This document shows positions 53,523 to 62,629 of a stretch of DNA of 64,000 bases, piece by piece. The DNA is from Mesorhizobium sp. J8. Lineage in GTDB: Bacteria > Pseudomonadota > Alphaproteobacteria > Rhizobiales > Rhizobiaceae. Each line of letters begins with the position of its first letter. Positions within the stretch are counted from its first letter, which is position 1. The DNA is taken from the NCBI RefSeq assembly GCF_016591715.1, contig NZ_AP024109.1:4836001-4900000 (forward strand), written 5' to 3'. The position numbers and the translations under genes were made by a program. The notes beneath the pieces are model-generated. The model made no database searches. It had not been told where the DNA came from and was given only the letters and a program-made list of their open reading frames with translations.

Positions 53523-55118
53523 GTGACCCAGAAGAACCCAGTGTCCGCCGAAATCATCGCTGACGCGCTCGCCTCGCCAGGCGGCTCGTCGCGAAGTGAC
53601 GATTTGCCGGACCATGAGTTGCTTGCATTGATGTTCGAGCAGGCACCGGGTTTCATGACCTTGCTAAGAGAGCCCGGGCATGTGTTCGAGCTCGCAAATG
53701 CCGCCTATAAGCAAATGGTCGGCCAGCGAAACGTCATCGGCAGATCGATGCGCGAGGCCTTTCCCGATCTCGAAGGCCAAGGCTTCTTCGAATTGCTGGA
53801 TCGCGTCTACGAGACGGGCGAACCCTATGTGGGCCGAAGCGTCAAGGTCGTGTACCGCAACGCAGAGACGGGCGGTGCGGAAGAACGCATCCTAGATTTC
53901 GTCTATCAGCCCATTAGAGCGAAGGATGGCCGAATCACGGCTATATTCGTCCAAGGGACGGATGTCAGCGAGCTGTCCTTCGCTAACGCCGCGCTGCAGC
54001 TGCGCGAGGATCACCTGCGTTCGATCCTGGCGACAGTTCCCGATGCGATGGTCGTCATCGACGAGAGCGCGAACATCCAGTCCTTCAGCACGGCAGCCGA
54101 GACATTGTTTGGCTACAAGGCTGGCGAGGTCATTGGCCAAAACGTCAAGATCCTGATGCCCTCACCATATCGAGAAGAGCACGACACCTACATGCAGCGT
54201 TACCTGACGACCGGAGAACGCCGCATCATAGGACTCGGCCGTACGGTAACCGGTATGCGCAAGGACGGATCGACTTTTCCGATGGAGCTCAGTGTCGGCG
54301 AAATGCATCCGGGAACAGGCCGCTTCTTCACTGGCTTCTGCCGCGACCTGACGGAACGCCACAGAACCGAAGCCAGGATGCAGGAGCAGCAGCAGGAATT
54401 GCTGCATATGGCGCGCTTCACCGCGCTTGGCGAAATGGCCTCGACACTGGCCCATGAGATAAACCAGCCGCTGACGGCTATTACGAACTACCTGAAGGGC
54501 AGCCGGCGCCTCTTGGAAAAGAGCAATGATCAGAATGCGGCCCTGCTTAGGGACGCGGTCGAAAAAGCGGCGGAGCAAGCCTTGCGCGCCGGCGACGTTA
54601 TTCGTCGTCTCAGGGATTTTGTCGCGCGCGGCGAGAGCGAGCGCCAGGTCGAACGCCTTCCGTCCTTGATCGAAGACGCCTCCTCGCTTGCACTGGTGGG
54701 CGCCCGGGAAGCGGATGTGCGCGTCACCTACGAGCTCGACCCGGCCGCCGAACTCGTTTTGACCGATCGTATCCAGATTGAACAGGTGTTGCTGAATCTG
54801 ATGAGAAACGCGGTGGAGGCCATGCAGGGCGCGCCGCGCCGCGAGTTGCACATCGTCACGGCGGCCCGCCAAGATGGCATGGCTGAAGTTGGCGTCGTCG
54901 ACACCGGTCCGGGCCTGGCGCCGGAGGTATCAGCCCAACTCTTCCAGCCCTTCGTGACCACCAAGAAACAAGGAATGGGCGTGGGGCTGTCCATTTGTCG
55001 CACTATCGTGGAGTCTCACGGTGGGCATATCTGGGCTGAGGCGGTTCCCGGCGGAGGTACCGCGTTCCGGTTCACGTTGCGCGCCGTCGGAAAGGAAGAG
55101 GTTACCCGTGGCCAGTGA
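53523..55118 (+). CDS. fixL: Oxygen-sensing haem histidine kinase FixL
   Basis: A 531-residue soluble kinase. An N-terminal PAS-like region (about residues 35-150) precedes the haem PAS domain (165-280), with the haem-ligand His in [21 protein letters not shown] near residue 220 and the signalling Arg in IIGLGRTV near 240. The phospho-acceptor His is in [18 protein letters not shown] near 311, and the ATPase domain holds [10 protein letters not shown]. No membrane helices are present, as in soluble FixL types. It overlaps fixJ by 11 bases. The GTG at 53523 is the most upstream plausible start; GTG at 53541 is an alternative. Confidence 0.93.
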   Translation: MTQKNPVSAEIIADALASPGGSSRSDDLPDHELLALMFEQAPGFMTLLREPGHVFELANAAYKQMVGQRNVIGRSMREAFPDLEGQGFFELLDRVYETGEPYVGRSVKVVYRNAETGGAEERILDFVYQPIRAKDGRITAIFVQGTDVSELSFANAALQLREDHLRSILATVPDAMVVIDESANIQSFSTAAETLFGYKAGEVIGQNVKILMPSPYREEHDTYMQRYLTTGERRIIGLGRTVTGMRKDGSTFPMELSVGEMHPGTGRFFTGFCRDLTERHRTEARMQEQQQELLHMARFTALGEMASTLAHEINQPLTAITNYLKGSRRLLEKSNDQNAALLRDAVEKAAEQALRAGDVIRRLRDFVARGESERQVERLPSLIEDASSLALVGAREADVRVTYELDPAAELVLTDRIQIEQVLLNLMRNAVEAMQGAPRRELHIVTAARQDGMAEVGVVDTGPGLAPEVSAQLFQPFVTTKKQGMGVGLSICRTIVESHGGHIWAEAVPGGGTAFRFTLRAVGKEEVTRGQ

Positions 55119-55719
55119 TGTCGTGCATGTGGTCGACGACGATGTCGATGTGCGCAGGTCGCTGGGTTTCCTGCTTGCGACAGCCGACTTTGCCGTGCGC
55201 CTCCACGAATCCGCTACTGCATTTCTGGCGTCAGCGCCGAAGGAAATTGAGGGTTGCGTCGTCACCGATGTGCGGATGCCAGGCATAGACGGCATCGAGT
55301 TCCTAAGGCAACTGAGAGCACGCGGGCATGCCGTTCCGGTTATCGTGATGACAGGCCATGCGGACGTTGCCCTAGCGGTCCAGGCGATGAAGGAGGGAGC
55401 TGCCGACTTCATCGAGAAACCGTTCGACGACGAGGTCCTGATCGAGGCCATCCGATCGGCCGTGCACAATCGCAGTCAAGCTGTTGTCACACATCCGCAA
55501 GCAGCGGACATCCGCGCAAATCTGTCCAAGCTCTCGGAGCGCGAGCGCCAGGTACTCGACGGTCTTGTCTCCGGATTGCCGAACAAAACGATCGCCTATG
55601 ACCTCGGCATCAGTCCGCGCACCGTGGAAATCCATCGCGCGAACGTGATGAGCAAGATGGGCGCCGGGAGCCTGTCGCACCTGGTGCGCATGGCTTTGAT
55701 TGCCGACCTGAAAGGCTAA
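55108..55719 (+). CDS. fixJ: Response regulator FixJ
   Basis: A 203-residue regulator. Receiver residues are [14 protein letters not shown], the phospho-Asp in VVTDVRMPG (Asp54, as in known FixJ), Thr in VIVMTGHAD and Lys in FIEKPFDDE; the C-terminal LuxR-type helix-turn-helix is [41 protein letters not shown] (in part). The GTG start inside fixL is set by homology. Phosphorylated FixJ should activate fixK through the site at 20054-20061. Confidence 0.93.
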   Translation: MASDVVHVVDDDVDVRRSLGFLLATADFAVRLHESATAFLASAPKEIEGCVVTDVRMPGIDGIEFLRQLRARGHAVPVIVMTGHADVALAVQAMKEGAADFIEKPFDDEVLIEAIRSAVHNRSQAVVTHPQAADIRANLSKLSERERQVLDGLVSGLPNKTIAYDLGISPRTVEIHRANVMSKMGAGSLSHLVRMALIADLKG

Positions 55720-55720
55720 T

Positions 55721-55936
55721 TTAACGTGAATTTCGCATTGGATCCCACTCGCTATTCTCGGGATCCCAAGGCCGCCAGTGGGTGGGATGGACATCGACGC
55801 GGGCGCCGGTCGCGACATTTTTCCAACCCATCGGCTCTTTCCTGCACGGGAAGACAAGCACGTGCACACCGTCCTGATCAAATACGGCCAGTTGAAGGCT
55901 GGCGCCGAACGGCGCGCTCGCGATGGGATTCCACAT
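55721..55936 (-). CDS. Small hypothetical protein of a rhizobial type
   Basis: A 71-residue protein, MWNPIASAPFGASLQLAVFDQDGVHVLVFPCRKEP... and ending EWDPMRNSR, of a kind common in rhizobial genomes, with Trp-rich ends and one Cys. No function is known. The start at 55936 is preferred because a near-FNR-type box stands 34 bases before it and upstream Met codons would cover that box. It converges on fixJ, with only a base between stop codons. Confidence 0.62.
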   Translation of the reverse strand: MWNPIASAPFGASLQLAVFDQDGVHVLVFPCRKEPMGWKNVATGARVDVHPTHWRPWDPENSEWDPMRNSR

Positions 55937-55970
55937 TGGACCAGTCTGATCCAGTGCAGGGTTCAGCGCT

Positions 55971-55984
55971 TTGACTTGAATCAT
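55971..55984. promoter_or_regulatory. Near-perfect FNR-type box before the 55936 gene
   Basis: TTGACTTGAATCAT differs from the fixN box only in its last base. It lies 34 bases before the leftward start. Confidence 0.5.
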
Positions 55985-56045
55985 TTTTCGGACGGCGCCG
56001 CTTTCCGCCGCGCGTCGGTTCTGCAGTGCACGGGCTTTCGGCGGA

Positions 56046-56798
56046 TCATCTTGCGGTGTATCCGCCGTCAACCAGGTGGTAGCTGCCGGTTATGAAGCTC
56101 GCCTGGCTTGAAAGCAAAAAGCAGGTAAGCGCGGAAACTTCGGCGGGTGTGCCCAGCCGGCCAATGGGGTGCAGTTCTGCAAGGCTTTCGATCACCTCGG
56201 GCTCCAGATTCTTGGTCAACAGCGGCGTGTTGATGAACGCAGGACCGACGGCATTGACCCGGATGTTCCGCTCGGCGAATTCCATCGCCGCAACCTTCGT
56301 CAAGCCTATCAGCGCATGTTTGGACGCCACGTACGCACAAGCCTTCGGCCATCCGACCGAACCCAGGATCGACGACATGTTGACGATGGCCCCGCCCTCT
56401 CCCGTCTCGAGCATGGCGGCAATCTCGTATTTCAGGCCATGGAAGACACCGTTGAGATTGACATCGATGATCTTGTGCCAGTCCTCCAGCGGATAATCGG
56501 CTGTGGTTTCGCTTGGTCCGCCGATGCCGGCATTGTTGACCGCAAGATGCAACCCGCCGAACTTCTGTACGGCGAAGTCGACCATCTTTTTTACCGAGGT
56601 GGCGTCCGCGACATCAACTTCGAAAGCGAGCGCGCTTCCGAGCGTAGATGCGATCCGCGTAACGGTATCGACCGCTGAAGAACGGTCGACATCCGCGACG
56701 ACGACATGCGCTCCACGGCTGGCCAAATCGAGGGCAATCGTTGCGCCGATTCCGGATCCAGCTCCGGTGACGATCGCCGTTTTGCCTTTGAAATCCAT
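56046..56798 (-). CDS. SDR-family oxidoreductase
   Basis: A 250-residue classical short-chain dehydrogenase. VTGAGSGIG near residue 10, NNAGIGGPSE near 88, Ser in NMSSILGS near 140 and Tyr-x3-Lys in YVASKHAL near 153 are all present. The C-terminal FITGSYHLVDGGYTAR is typical. Asp in VVADVD (near residue 37) suggests NAD rather than NADP. A FixK-type box lies 53 bases upstream. The substrate is unknown; it may recycle reducing power at low oxygen. Confidence 0.87.
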   Translation of the reverse strand: MDFKGKTAIVTGAGSGIGATIALDLASRGAHVVVADVDRSSAVDTVTRIASTLGSALAFEVDVADATSVKKMVDFAVQKFGGLHLAVNNAGIGGPSETTADYPLEDWHKIIDVNLNGVFHGLKYEIAAMLETGEGGAIVNMSSILGSVGWPKACAYVASKHALIGLTKVAAMEFAERNIRVNAVGPAFINTPLLTKNLEPEVIESLAELHPIGRLGTPAEVSALTCFLLSSQASFITGSYHLVDGGYTAR

Positions 56799-56851
56799 GG
56801 TCGTGACTCCGTTGATGGAGCAGCCAATAGCGATCGCCGTCGCGCTTTGCC

Positions 56852-56865
56852 TTGACTGCCGTCAA
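56852..56865. promoter_or_regulatory. FNR/FixK-type box before the SDR gene
   Basis: TTGACTGCCGTCAA, 53 bases before the SDR start at 56798 (leftward). Confidence 0.7.
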
Positions 56866-56931
56866 ATGAGATCACGGTCGTTTGCCGTGCATCATGCGGT
56901 CTCAGTCCCCTGGAAGCCATCTTCGCGCTTT

Positions 56932-56945
56932 TTGACGCGGGTCAA
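56932..56945. promoter_or_regulatory. FNR/FixK-type box upstream of hsp20
   Basis: TTGACGCGGGTCAA lies in the 379-base interval between the SDR and Hsp20 genes, 232 bases before hsp20. The rest of that interval shows no gene I can support. Confidence 0.6.
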
Positions 56946-57177
56946 AGACCGCCGTCCACAACGGTGCTTTGATGCAGGCCTCGACAGGTCGAGCATGATT
57001 GGCCACGCGGGCGCGACGATCCGCGCCAAACGCGGAAATTGCGAAGTGATGGACCAGTTTCGCATGGCTGCCTGCCGAGCGGGTCCGCTGGCCTCGGCTC
57101 TACGCCTCGTGGCAATCCTGGTGGGAAGAGCGGAGGCAGCGGCACCTGCCGATCAAAGCTGTTTTATGGAGAGAATC

Positions 57178-57720
57178 ATGGCCGAAGCTGCCACCAAACT
57201 GCCCGTGAAAACCGAAAAAGCCGCTCCTACGTCGCCGAGATCCGACAACTGGACCACGCCGTTCGAGAGCTTGCGGCGCGAGGTCGATCGGCTTTTCGAT
57301 GACTTTCATCCCTTCGACTTGCGATTGCCGTCCACCCGCTCGTTTTTTGGCCGCAACCTGCCCGTGTTCCGCGGCGCGGCCTGGTCGATAGCGCCGGCGA
57401 TGGACCTGGTCGAAAAGGCCGACAGGTTCGAAATCACCGCTGAGCTCCCGGGTATCGACGAAAAGAACGTCGATATCAAGCTCGCCAACAACGTCCTGAC
57501 CATCAAGGGCGAGAAGAACGAGGAAAAAGAAGAGAAGGAGAAGGACTATTATCTCTCTGAGCGGCGCTACGGCTCCTTCCAGCGCTCGTTCCAATTGCCC
57601 GAGGGCGTGGACGCCGACAAGATCGACGCCAGCTTCTCCAAGGGCGTACTGACCGTGAAGATGCCCAAGACGGCCGAAGCGCAGAAGGCCGAAAAGAAGA
57701 TCAGTGTCAAAGCCGCCTGA
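57178..57720 (+). CDS. Small heat-shock protein (Hsp20/alpha-crystallin family)
   Basis: A 180-residue holdase chaperone. The alpha-crystallin domain runs from about residue 75 to 175 (APAMDLVEKADRFEITAELPGIDEKNVDIKLANN, in part) and the polymer-building signature GVLTVKMPK is near residue 160. A Lys/Glu-rich stretch (KNEEKEEKEKDYY) fits the family's beta5-beta6 loop. GGAGAG before 57178 sets the start. It protects unfolding proteins in the cytoplasm; the FixK-type box 232 bases upstream suggests low-oxygen induction. Confidence 0.9.
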   Translation: MAEAATKLPVKTEKAAPTSPRSDNWTTPFESLRREVDRLFDDFHPFDLRLPSTRSFFGRNLPVFRGAAWSIAPAMDLVEKADRFEITAELPGIDEKNVDIKLANNVLTIKGEKNEEKEEKEKDYYLSERRYGSFQRSFQLPEGVDADKIDASFSKGVLTVKMPKTAEAQKAEKKISVKAA

Positions 57721-57780
57721 GGGCCTGAGGGAATGAACGGGCCCCTGTGCCGCAAGCGCTGGGGTCCAGTCTCGTCGGGT

Positions 57781-57975
57781 TCAAATTGACCGTTCGTTGG
57801 GCTTCTGAGCGTTATTCGGCTTCGTTTCTGTGTCGGCCTGACGTTCCGCGATTTCGAGTTTCTGCCGCTCGCGCGCAAGCAAGCCTTCGATGACCCGCCG
57901 CTTTTCCGGATCGGTCTCCCGGGCGAGCAAATCCTCGAAATGGGCGATGTTCGCCCTTGCGATGTACCGGTCCAC
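57781..57975 (-). CDS. Small charged hypothetical protein
   Basis: A 64-residue protein beginning [41 protein letters not shown] (in part) and ending in a polar tail. The mainly helical, charged sequence is of a type seen repeatedly in rhizobial genomes, without known function. It diverges from hemA. A 20-base tandem repeat lies just upstream of its start. Confidence 0.68.
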   Translation of the reverse strand: MDRYIARANIAHFEDLLARETDPEKRRVIEGLLARERQKLEIAERQADTETKPNNAQKPNERSI

Positions 57976-57981
57976 GACAAT

Positions 57982-58021
57982 CCCTCGAATGTCGCTACGA
58001 CCCCTCGAATGTCGCTACGAC
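57982..58021. repeat. Exact 20-base tandem duplication
   Basis: Two identical copies of CCCTCGAATGTCGCTACGAC (57982-58001 and 58002-58021), located between the small hypothetical gene and hemA, in the promoter region. The exact identity points to a recent duplication. Confidence 0.85.
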
Positions 58022-58140
58022 GCTTTCATTCTACATCGGACGTGACCTGTGTCCTACCCCCAGCTTGTTCACTTCCCGTGCCCGCTCGAGCGTTGGCGCA
58101 GCGCCGGGAGCGATCGCCATCTCGGCCTGCGCATGGGAAT

Positions 58141-58154
58141 TTGATCTGGCTCAA
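58141..58154. promoter_or_regulatory. FNR/FixK-type box upstream of hemA
   Basis: TTGATCTGGCTCAA, 71 bases before the hemA start, would raise haem precursor supply at low oxygen. Confidence 0.72.
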
Positions 58155-58224
58155 TGTGAGGGCGACGCTCCCGCGGCAAAAGCAACTGAAGGATCTGCCC
58201 CGGTTTCTCGAACAGGATTCGGAC

Positions 58225-59502
58225 ATGAATTACCAGTGGTTCTTCGAAGATGCGATCGACCAGCTTCACGCCGAGCGTCGCTACCGCGTTTTCGCCGACC
58301 TCGAGCGCATGGTGGGCAAGTTCCCGCGCGCCATCTGGCGTTCCAACGGCCGCGCCCAGGAAATCACCGTCTGGTGCTCCAACGACTATCTCGGCATGGG
58401 CCAGAACGCCGATGTCATCGCCGCCTTCCAGAATGCTGCCGGCAAGATGGGCTCGGGCGCCGGCGGCACCCGCAACATCTCCGGCACCTCCAACCCGGTG
58501 GTCGAACTGGAGCATGAGCTCGCCGACCTGCACGACAAGGAAGCAGCCCTTGTCTTCACCTCCGGCTTCGTCTCCAACGAGGCCTCGATCTCGACCATTG
58601 CCAGGCTTTTGCCCAACTGCCTGATCATCTCGGACGAGCTCAACCATGCCTCGATGATCGAAGGCGTGCGGCGCTCGGGCGCGGAGAAGAAGATCTTCCG
58701 CCACAACGACGTCGCGCATCTGGAAAGCCTGCTGCAGGCGGCGGGCCGCGAACGCGCCAAGCTGATCGTCTTCGAAAGCGTCTATTCGATGGATGGCGAC
58801 ATCGCGCCGATCAAGGAGATCGTCGAGCTCGCCGAGCGCTACAACGCCATGACCTATATCGATGAGGTCCATGCGGTGGGCATGTACGGCCCGCGCGGCG
58901 GCGGCATTACCGAGCGCGAAGGCCTGGCCGACCGCATCGACATCATCGAGGGCACGCTGGCGAAGGCCTTCGGCACGCTGGGCGGCTATATCACCGCCAC
59001 AAGTGCCGTGATCGATGCCGTACGCTCCTATGCGCCGGGCTTCATCTTCACCACCGCGCTGCCGCCGGCGATCGCGGCTGCCGCCACCACCTCGATCAGG
59101 CATCTGAAGCGCTCGCAGGCCGAGCGCGACGCGCAGCAGCGCCAGGCAGCCCGCACCAAGCAGGTGCTTGCCGCGGCCGGCCTGCCGGTGATGGAATCGG
59201 CCACCCATATCGTGCCGGTGCTGGTCGGCGATCCCGAGCTTTGCAAGATGGCGAGTGACCGGCTGCTTGGCGTGCACGGCATCTACATCCAGCCGATCAA
59301 CTATCCGACGGTGCCGCGCGGCACCGAGCGGCTGCGCATCACTCCCACGCCCTTCCATTCCGACGCGCTGATCGCCGAATTGCAGGACGCGCTGGTCGAG
59401 ACCTGGGACGCGCTCGGCATTCCCTATGCCAGCTCCGGCCGTCCCGCCGTCGCCAAGACCGACCGGATCATCCCGCTGCTGGCGGCGACGTCAGGGGGCT
59501 GA
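58225..59502 (+). CDS. hemA: 5-aminolevulinate synthase
   Basis: A 425-residue PLP enzyme that condenses glycine and succinyl-CoA to ALA, the first step of haem synthesis in alphaproteobacteria. The PLP Lys lies in [15 protein letters not shown], with [15 protein letters not shown] before it and SNDYLGMG near residue 52. The length fits the family. The ATG at 58225 gives [16 protein letters not shown] FixK-type box upstream parallels hemN, so both oxygen-related haem steps in this window may be co-regulated. Haem is needed for cbb3 oxidase and FixL. Confidence 0.95.
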   Translation: MNYQWFFEDAIDQLHAERRYRVFADLERMVGKFPRAIWRSNGRAQEITVWCSNDYLGMGQNADVIAAFQNAAGKMGSGAGGTRNISGTSNPVVELEHELADLHDKEAALVFTSGFVSNEASISTIARLLPNCLIISDELNHASMIEGVRRSGAEKKIFRHNDVAHLESLLQAAGRERAKLIVFESVYSMDGDIAPIKEIVELAERYNAMTYIDEVHAVGMYGPRGGGITEREGLADRIDIIEGTLAKAFGTLGGYITATSAVIDAVRSYAPGFIFTTALPPAIAAAATTSIRHLKRSQAERDAQQRQAARTKQVLAAAGLPVMESATHIVPVLVGDPELCKMASDRLLGVHGIYIQPINYPTVPRGTERLRITPTPFHSDALIAELQDALVETWDALGIPYASSGRPAVAKTDRIIPLLAATSGG

Positions 59503-59577
59503 ATCGAGGGCCCCAGATCCGACGCAACGCGCCGCGCTTCCATGGAGGAAAAGGAAACACGTTCAGGGATTGCAGCC

Positions 59578-60006
59578 ATGACACACTCCGTCTCGCATAC
59601 TTCAATCACACATGCCGCCGAGCAGGCGCAGCAATGGGTAAACGAGCTCGCCAAGGATCTGGATTGGAACGAACAAAGTGCGTTCCGGCTGTTGAAGGCG
59701 GTCTTGCACACTTTGCGTGACTGGCTCTCGCCCGAAGAAGTGGCCGATCTGTCCGCACAGCTGCCGACGCTGATCAGAGGCATCTACTTCGAAGGCTGGA
59801 ACCCGGCCGAACCGGCCCGGGAGCGCAAGAAGCGCGACTTCGTCATTTGCGTGCGCAACCGCTTTGGCTACGAACCGGAGATCGACGTCGACAAGGCTAT
59901 TGGAGCAGTGTTCCGGCTTCTCGACCGTCACATCTCCCACGGCGAGATCGTCCAGGTCCGAAACTCGATGAAGAAGTCGCTGCGCCAGCTCTGGCCGGAG
60001 GGATGA
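59578..60006 (+). CDS. DUF2267 family protein
   Basis: A 142-residue soluble protein of DUF2267. Features are the helix THAAEQAQQWVNELAKDLDWNEQSAFRLLKAVLHTLRDWLSPEEVADLSAQLPTLIRG (in part) and GWNPAE near residue 80. No function is established; members often sit with stress or transport genes. AGGGA precedes 59578; an earlier ATG at 59542 lacks a good site. It lies 3 bases before the phosphoribosyltransferase gene. Confidence 0.8.
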   Translation: MTHSVSHTSITHAAEQAQQWVNELAKDLDWNEQSAFRLLKAVLHTLRDWLSPEEVADLSAQLPTLIRGIYFEGWNPAEPARERKKRDFVICVRNRFGYEPEIDVDKAIGAVFRLLDRHISHGEIVQVRNSMKKSLRQLWPEG

Positions 60007-60009
60007 CCG

Positions 60010-60723
60010 ATGTTTCGCGATCGCCAGGATGCCGGACAGAAGCTCGGTACCTCGCTGGAGCGCCTCCAGCTGCAGGATCCAATTGTACTCGCCTTGCCGC
60101 GGGGCGGCGTTCCTGTAGCGGCCGAAGTGGCCAAGGTTCTCCAGGCAGCCCTGGATCTGGTCATCGTCCGAAAAGTCGGAGCACCTGGCAATCCGGAACT
60201 TGCCGTGGCCGCCATCGTGGACGGCGATCCGCCGGACGTCGTTCTTAACCGTGAGATCGTGGAGGCCTATGCTCTCGATGATGGCGCCCTTCGTGTTTTG
60301 ATCGCGCAGGAACGGCCGGAACTGGAGCGGCGGCGGGCATTATATCGCGGCAAGGAGCCGCCCCAGTCGGTGGCCGGCAAAACGGTGATTGTCGTTGACG
60401 ACGGGGCGGCAACCGGAACGACGATGAAGGTGGCCATCCGGGCGTTGAAGCGGCGTTCCCCCCGAAAGATCATCGTGGCGCTCCCCGTTGCCCCACCGGA
60501 AACAGTGGACGAACTTGCACAAGAAGCGGATTTGACGATCTGTCTCAACCAGCCGGCGCGCTTCCGGGCGCTCAGCTATTACTATGGCAGCTTTCCGCAG
60601 CTTTCCGACAAGGATGTGCTCGATGTGATGGCGCAGATTCGCCAGGATCGCCATCCTGCCTTCGAAAGAAGAAGCTCCGGCACAAACGCCGCAAGCAAAT
60701 CACGGCACGAAGCCGGAACTTAG
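60010..60723 (+). CDS. Phosphoribosyltransferase domain protein
   Basis: A 237-residue protein with a phosphoribosyltransferase fold. The PRPP-binding motif VIVVDDGAATGTTMKVAI is near residue 125, and LPRGGVPVAAEVA near residue 29. Proteins of this subtype are usually not nucleotide salvage enzymes of known specificity. It follows DUF2267 by 3 bases and precedes the flavin protein by 11 bases. The substrate is unknown. Confidence 0.83.
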   Translation: MFRDRQDAGQKLGTSLERLQLQDPIVLALPRGGVPVAAEVAKVLQAALDLVIVRKVGAPGNPELAVAAIVDGDPPDVVLNREIVEAYALDDGALRVLIAQERPELERRRALYRGKEPPQSVAGKTVIVVDDGAATGTTMKVAIRALKRRSPRKIIVALPVAPPETVDELAQEADLTICLNQPARFRALSYYYGSFPQLSDKDVLDVMAQIRQDRHPAFERRSSGTNAASKSRHEAGT

Positions 60724-60734
60724 GAGTTTTAGCC

Positions 60735-61184
60735 ATGGAGATCCGCACGCTTTCCACTCTGGAATGCACGAAACTTCTGACGGCCAACAGGGTCGGCCGG
60801 CTGGCCTGCGCGAAGGACGGGCAACCCTATATCGTGCCATTCTACTATGCCCATGCCGACAATCACCTTTACGCTTTTTCCATGCTGGGCAAGAAGATCG
60901 ACTGGATGCGCGCCAACCCCCTGGTCTCGGTGCAAGTCGACGAGCGTGGTACTAACCGAGGTTGGAAGAGCGTCATCGTCAATGGCCGTTACGAGGAGCT
61001 TCCAGATCGGATCGGACACAAGGTGCAGCTCGATCACGCTTGGTCGTTGCTGAGCAGGCACACCGACTGGTGGGAGCCTGGCGCGCTCAAGCCGGCAACG
61101 TCCTCGGTCGCCGAGCATCGCCCGCATGTGTTCTTCAGGATATTCATCGCGGAAGTGTCGGGCCGCGAGGCGATGGAGACTTGA
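60735..61184 (+). CDS. Pyridoxamine 5'-phosphate oxidase-like flavin-binding protein
   Basis: A 149-residue split-barrel protein of the PNPOx-like group. The sequence ANRVGRLACAKDGQPYIVPFYYAHADNHLYAFSMLGKKIDWMRANPLVSVQVDE (in part) matches the FMN or F420-type fold. GGAG is 9 bases before the ATG. Members reduce or sequester flavins or bind haem; the exact role is unknown. It lies in the DUF2267/phosphoribosyltransferase run. Confidence 0.8.
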   Translation: MEIRTLSTLECTKLLTANRVGRLACAKDGQPYIVPFYYAHADNHLYAFSMLGKKIDWMRANPLVSVQVDERGTNRGWKSVIVNGRYEELPDRIGHKVQLDHAWSLLSRHTDWWEPGALKPATSSVAEHRPHVFFRIFIAEVSGREAMET

Positions 61185-61272
61185 CTGAGGCGCGGTGCCG
61201 CAAAGCAGGTTGCAACGCCACAGGTCGACTCCCGGTGGACGCATCCGCAATCCCGGTCAAAGGCAAGCCCAC

Positions 61273-62517
61273 ATGGACGCGCTCATCCTTCAACTTAGCG
61301 TCGCTTTGGCGATCGGGTTGCTCGTCGGGCTGGAGCGTGGTTGGCAGGAGCGCGACGCGGCGGCTCATAGCCGCACGGCGGGCATCCGGACGTTCGGCAT
61401 TGCGGGGCTTCTCGGCGGCGTCAGCACGGCGTTGGCCGAAGCGCTCAATGAGATTTCCGTATTGATCGCCGGCTTCCTCGCATTTGCCGGCATCCTTGCA
61501 TGGTACAAGGCGCGTGAAGCCGTGCATGACGAGGATTTCAGCGTCACCACGGTCATTGCCGGCTTGGCTGTCTTTGTGCTTGGAGCGCTATGCGTAGCAG
61601 GCGATTTCCGCGTTGCAGCCGCAGGCGGCGCGGCGCTGGCGGCGCTCCTTGCCAGCCGCGAAATCCTGCATGGTCTGTTGAAGCGCCTCACTTGGATCGA
61701 GCTTCGCTCGGCATTGGTCCTGGCAGCGATGACCGCCATAGTCCTGCCCCTGCTGCCTGACCGCGCCTATGATCCCTGGGGTGGTTTTAATCCACGCGAG
61801 ATCTGGCTGCTCACGGTTCTGATGGCCTCGATTTCTTTCGCTGGCTACGTCGCCGTGCGCATCCTCGGCAACGCTCGTGGTTTGATTGTGAGCGCCCTTG
61901 CCGGCGCCGTGGTGTCATCAACTGCTGTCACCCTGTCACTGGCTCGTATTGCCGCCGCGTCGAACAATTCCTTGTCGCTATCGGGCTCAGCCTCCCTGGC
62001 CGCGATGGTATCAATCCTGCGTGTCTGCCTCGTGGTCCTGCTGCTGGCGCCCGACGTTGCGGCATTCATCGCCATGCCGGCACTTTTTGCTGCGGTCGCG
62101 TTTGCGGCCTGCGCAGCGATCATGTTGGCAGTCGCGGGCGGGAAAGAGGACAATGCCACGCCCTCAAGAAATCCGTTCGAAGTCATACCGCTGATAATCT
62201 TTGCATTGATGTTCGCATCCGCCTCGACGGCAAGCGCTGCGTTGGCCTCCCAGTTTCAGGAACAAGGTCTGCTGGCGAGTTCCGCGATTGCGGGAGCATT
62301 TGATGTCGATGCCTCGGTGCTTAGCGCCGTGCGGCTGGCCGGGCACTCGATTTCCATCGAAACCATTGGGCATGCCGTGCTGGCCGCGTTGATGGCCAAC
62401 GCGATCGGACGCCTGTCCCTGGCGGCATTCGCAGGTCCGGTGAAATTCTGGCTGCCACTGGCCGGCACGACCTTGATCGCCGCGACTGCAGGCTACTGCA
62501 CCATGCAGCTCCTTTAG
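61273..62517 (+). CDS. MgtC/SapB and DUF4010 membrane protein
   Basis: A 414-residue membrane protein with about ten hydrophobic segments. The N-terminal part LSVALAIGLLVGLERGWQERD is MgtC/SapB-like and the rest resembles DUF4010. Such proteins occur in bacterial Mg2+- or acid-related stress but the transported species is not known. The ATG at 61273 gives the first membrane helix directly. It is the second gene with a possible Mg2+ link in this window, besides mgtA. Confidence 0.82.
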   Translation: MDALILQLSVALAIGLLVGLERGWQERDAAAHSRTAGIRTFGIAGLLGGVSTALAEALNEISVLIAGFLAFAGILAWYKAREAVHDEDFSVTTVIAGLAVFVLGALCVAGDFRVAAAGGAALAALLASREILHGLLKRLTWIELRSALVLAAMTAIVLPLLPDRAYDPWGGFNPREIWLLTVLMASISFAGYVAVRILGNARGLIVSALAGAVVSSTAVTLSLARIAAASNNSLSLSGSASLAAMVSILRVCLVVLLLAPDVAAFIAMPALFAAVAFAACAAIMLAVAGGKEDNATPSRNPFEVIPLIIFALMFASASTASAALASQFQEQGLLASSAIAGAFDVDASVLSAVRLAGHSISIETIGHAVLAALMANAIGRLSLAAFAGPVKFWLPLAGTTLIAATAGYCTMQLL

Positions 62518-62556
62518 GGAGCTCGATTGGCGGTCGGCTCCAGCGTCACTTCAGAT

Positions 62557-62570
62557 TTGACCGCCGTCAA
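62557..62570. promoter_or_regulatory. FNR/FixK-type box before the APC transporter
   Basis: TTGACCGCCGTCAA lies 59 bases before the transporter start at 62630. Confidence 0.7.
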
Positions 62571-62629
62571 GGCTGGCAAGCCTAATTCCTGTTGAACTGC
62601 TCCCATCGTTCCAAAGGTGGGAGGGCCTC

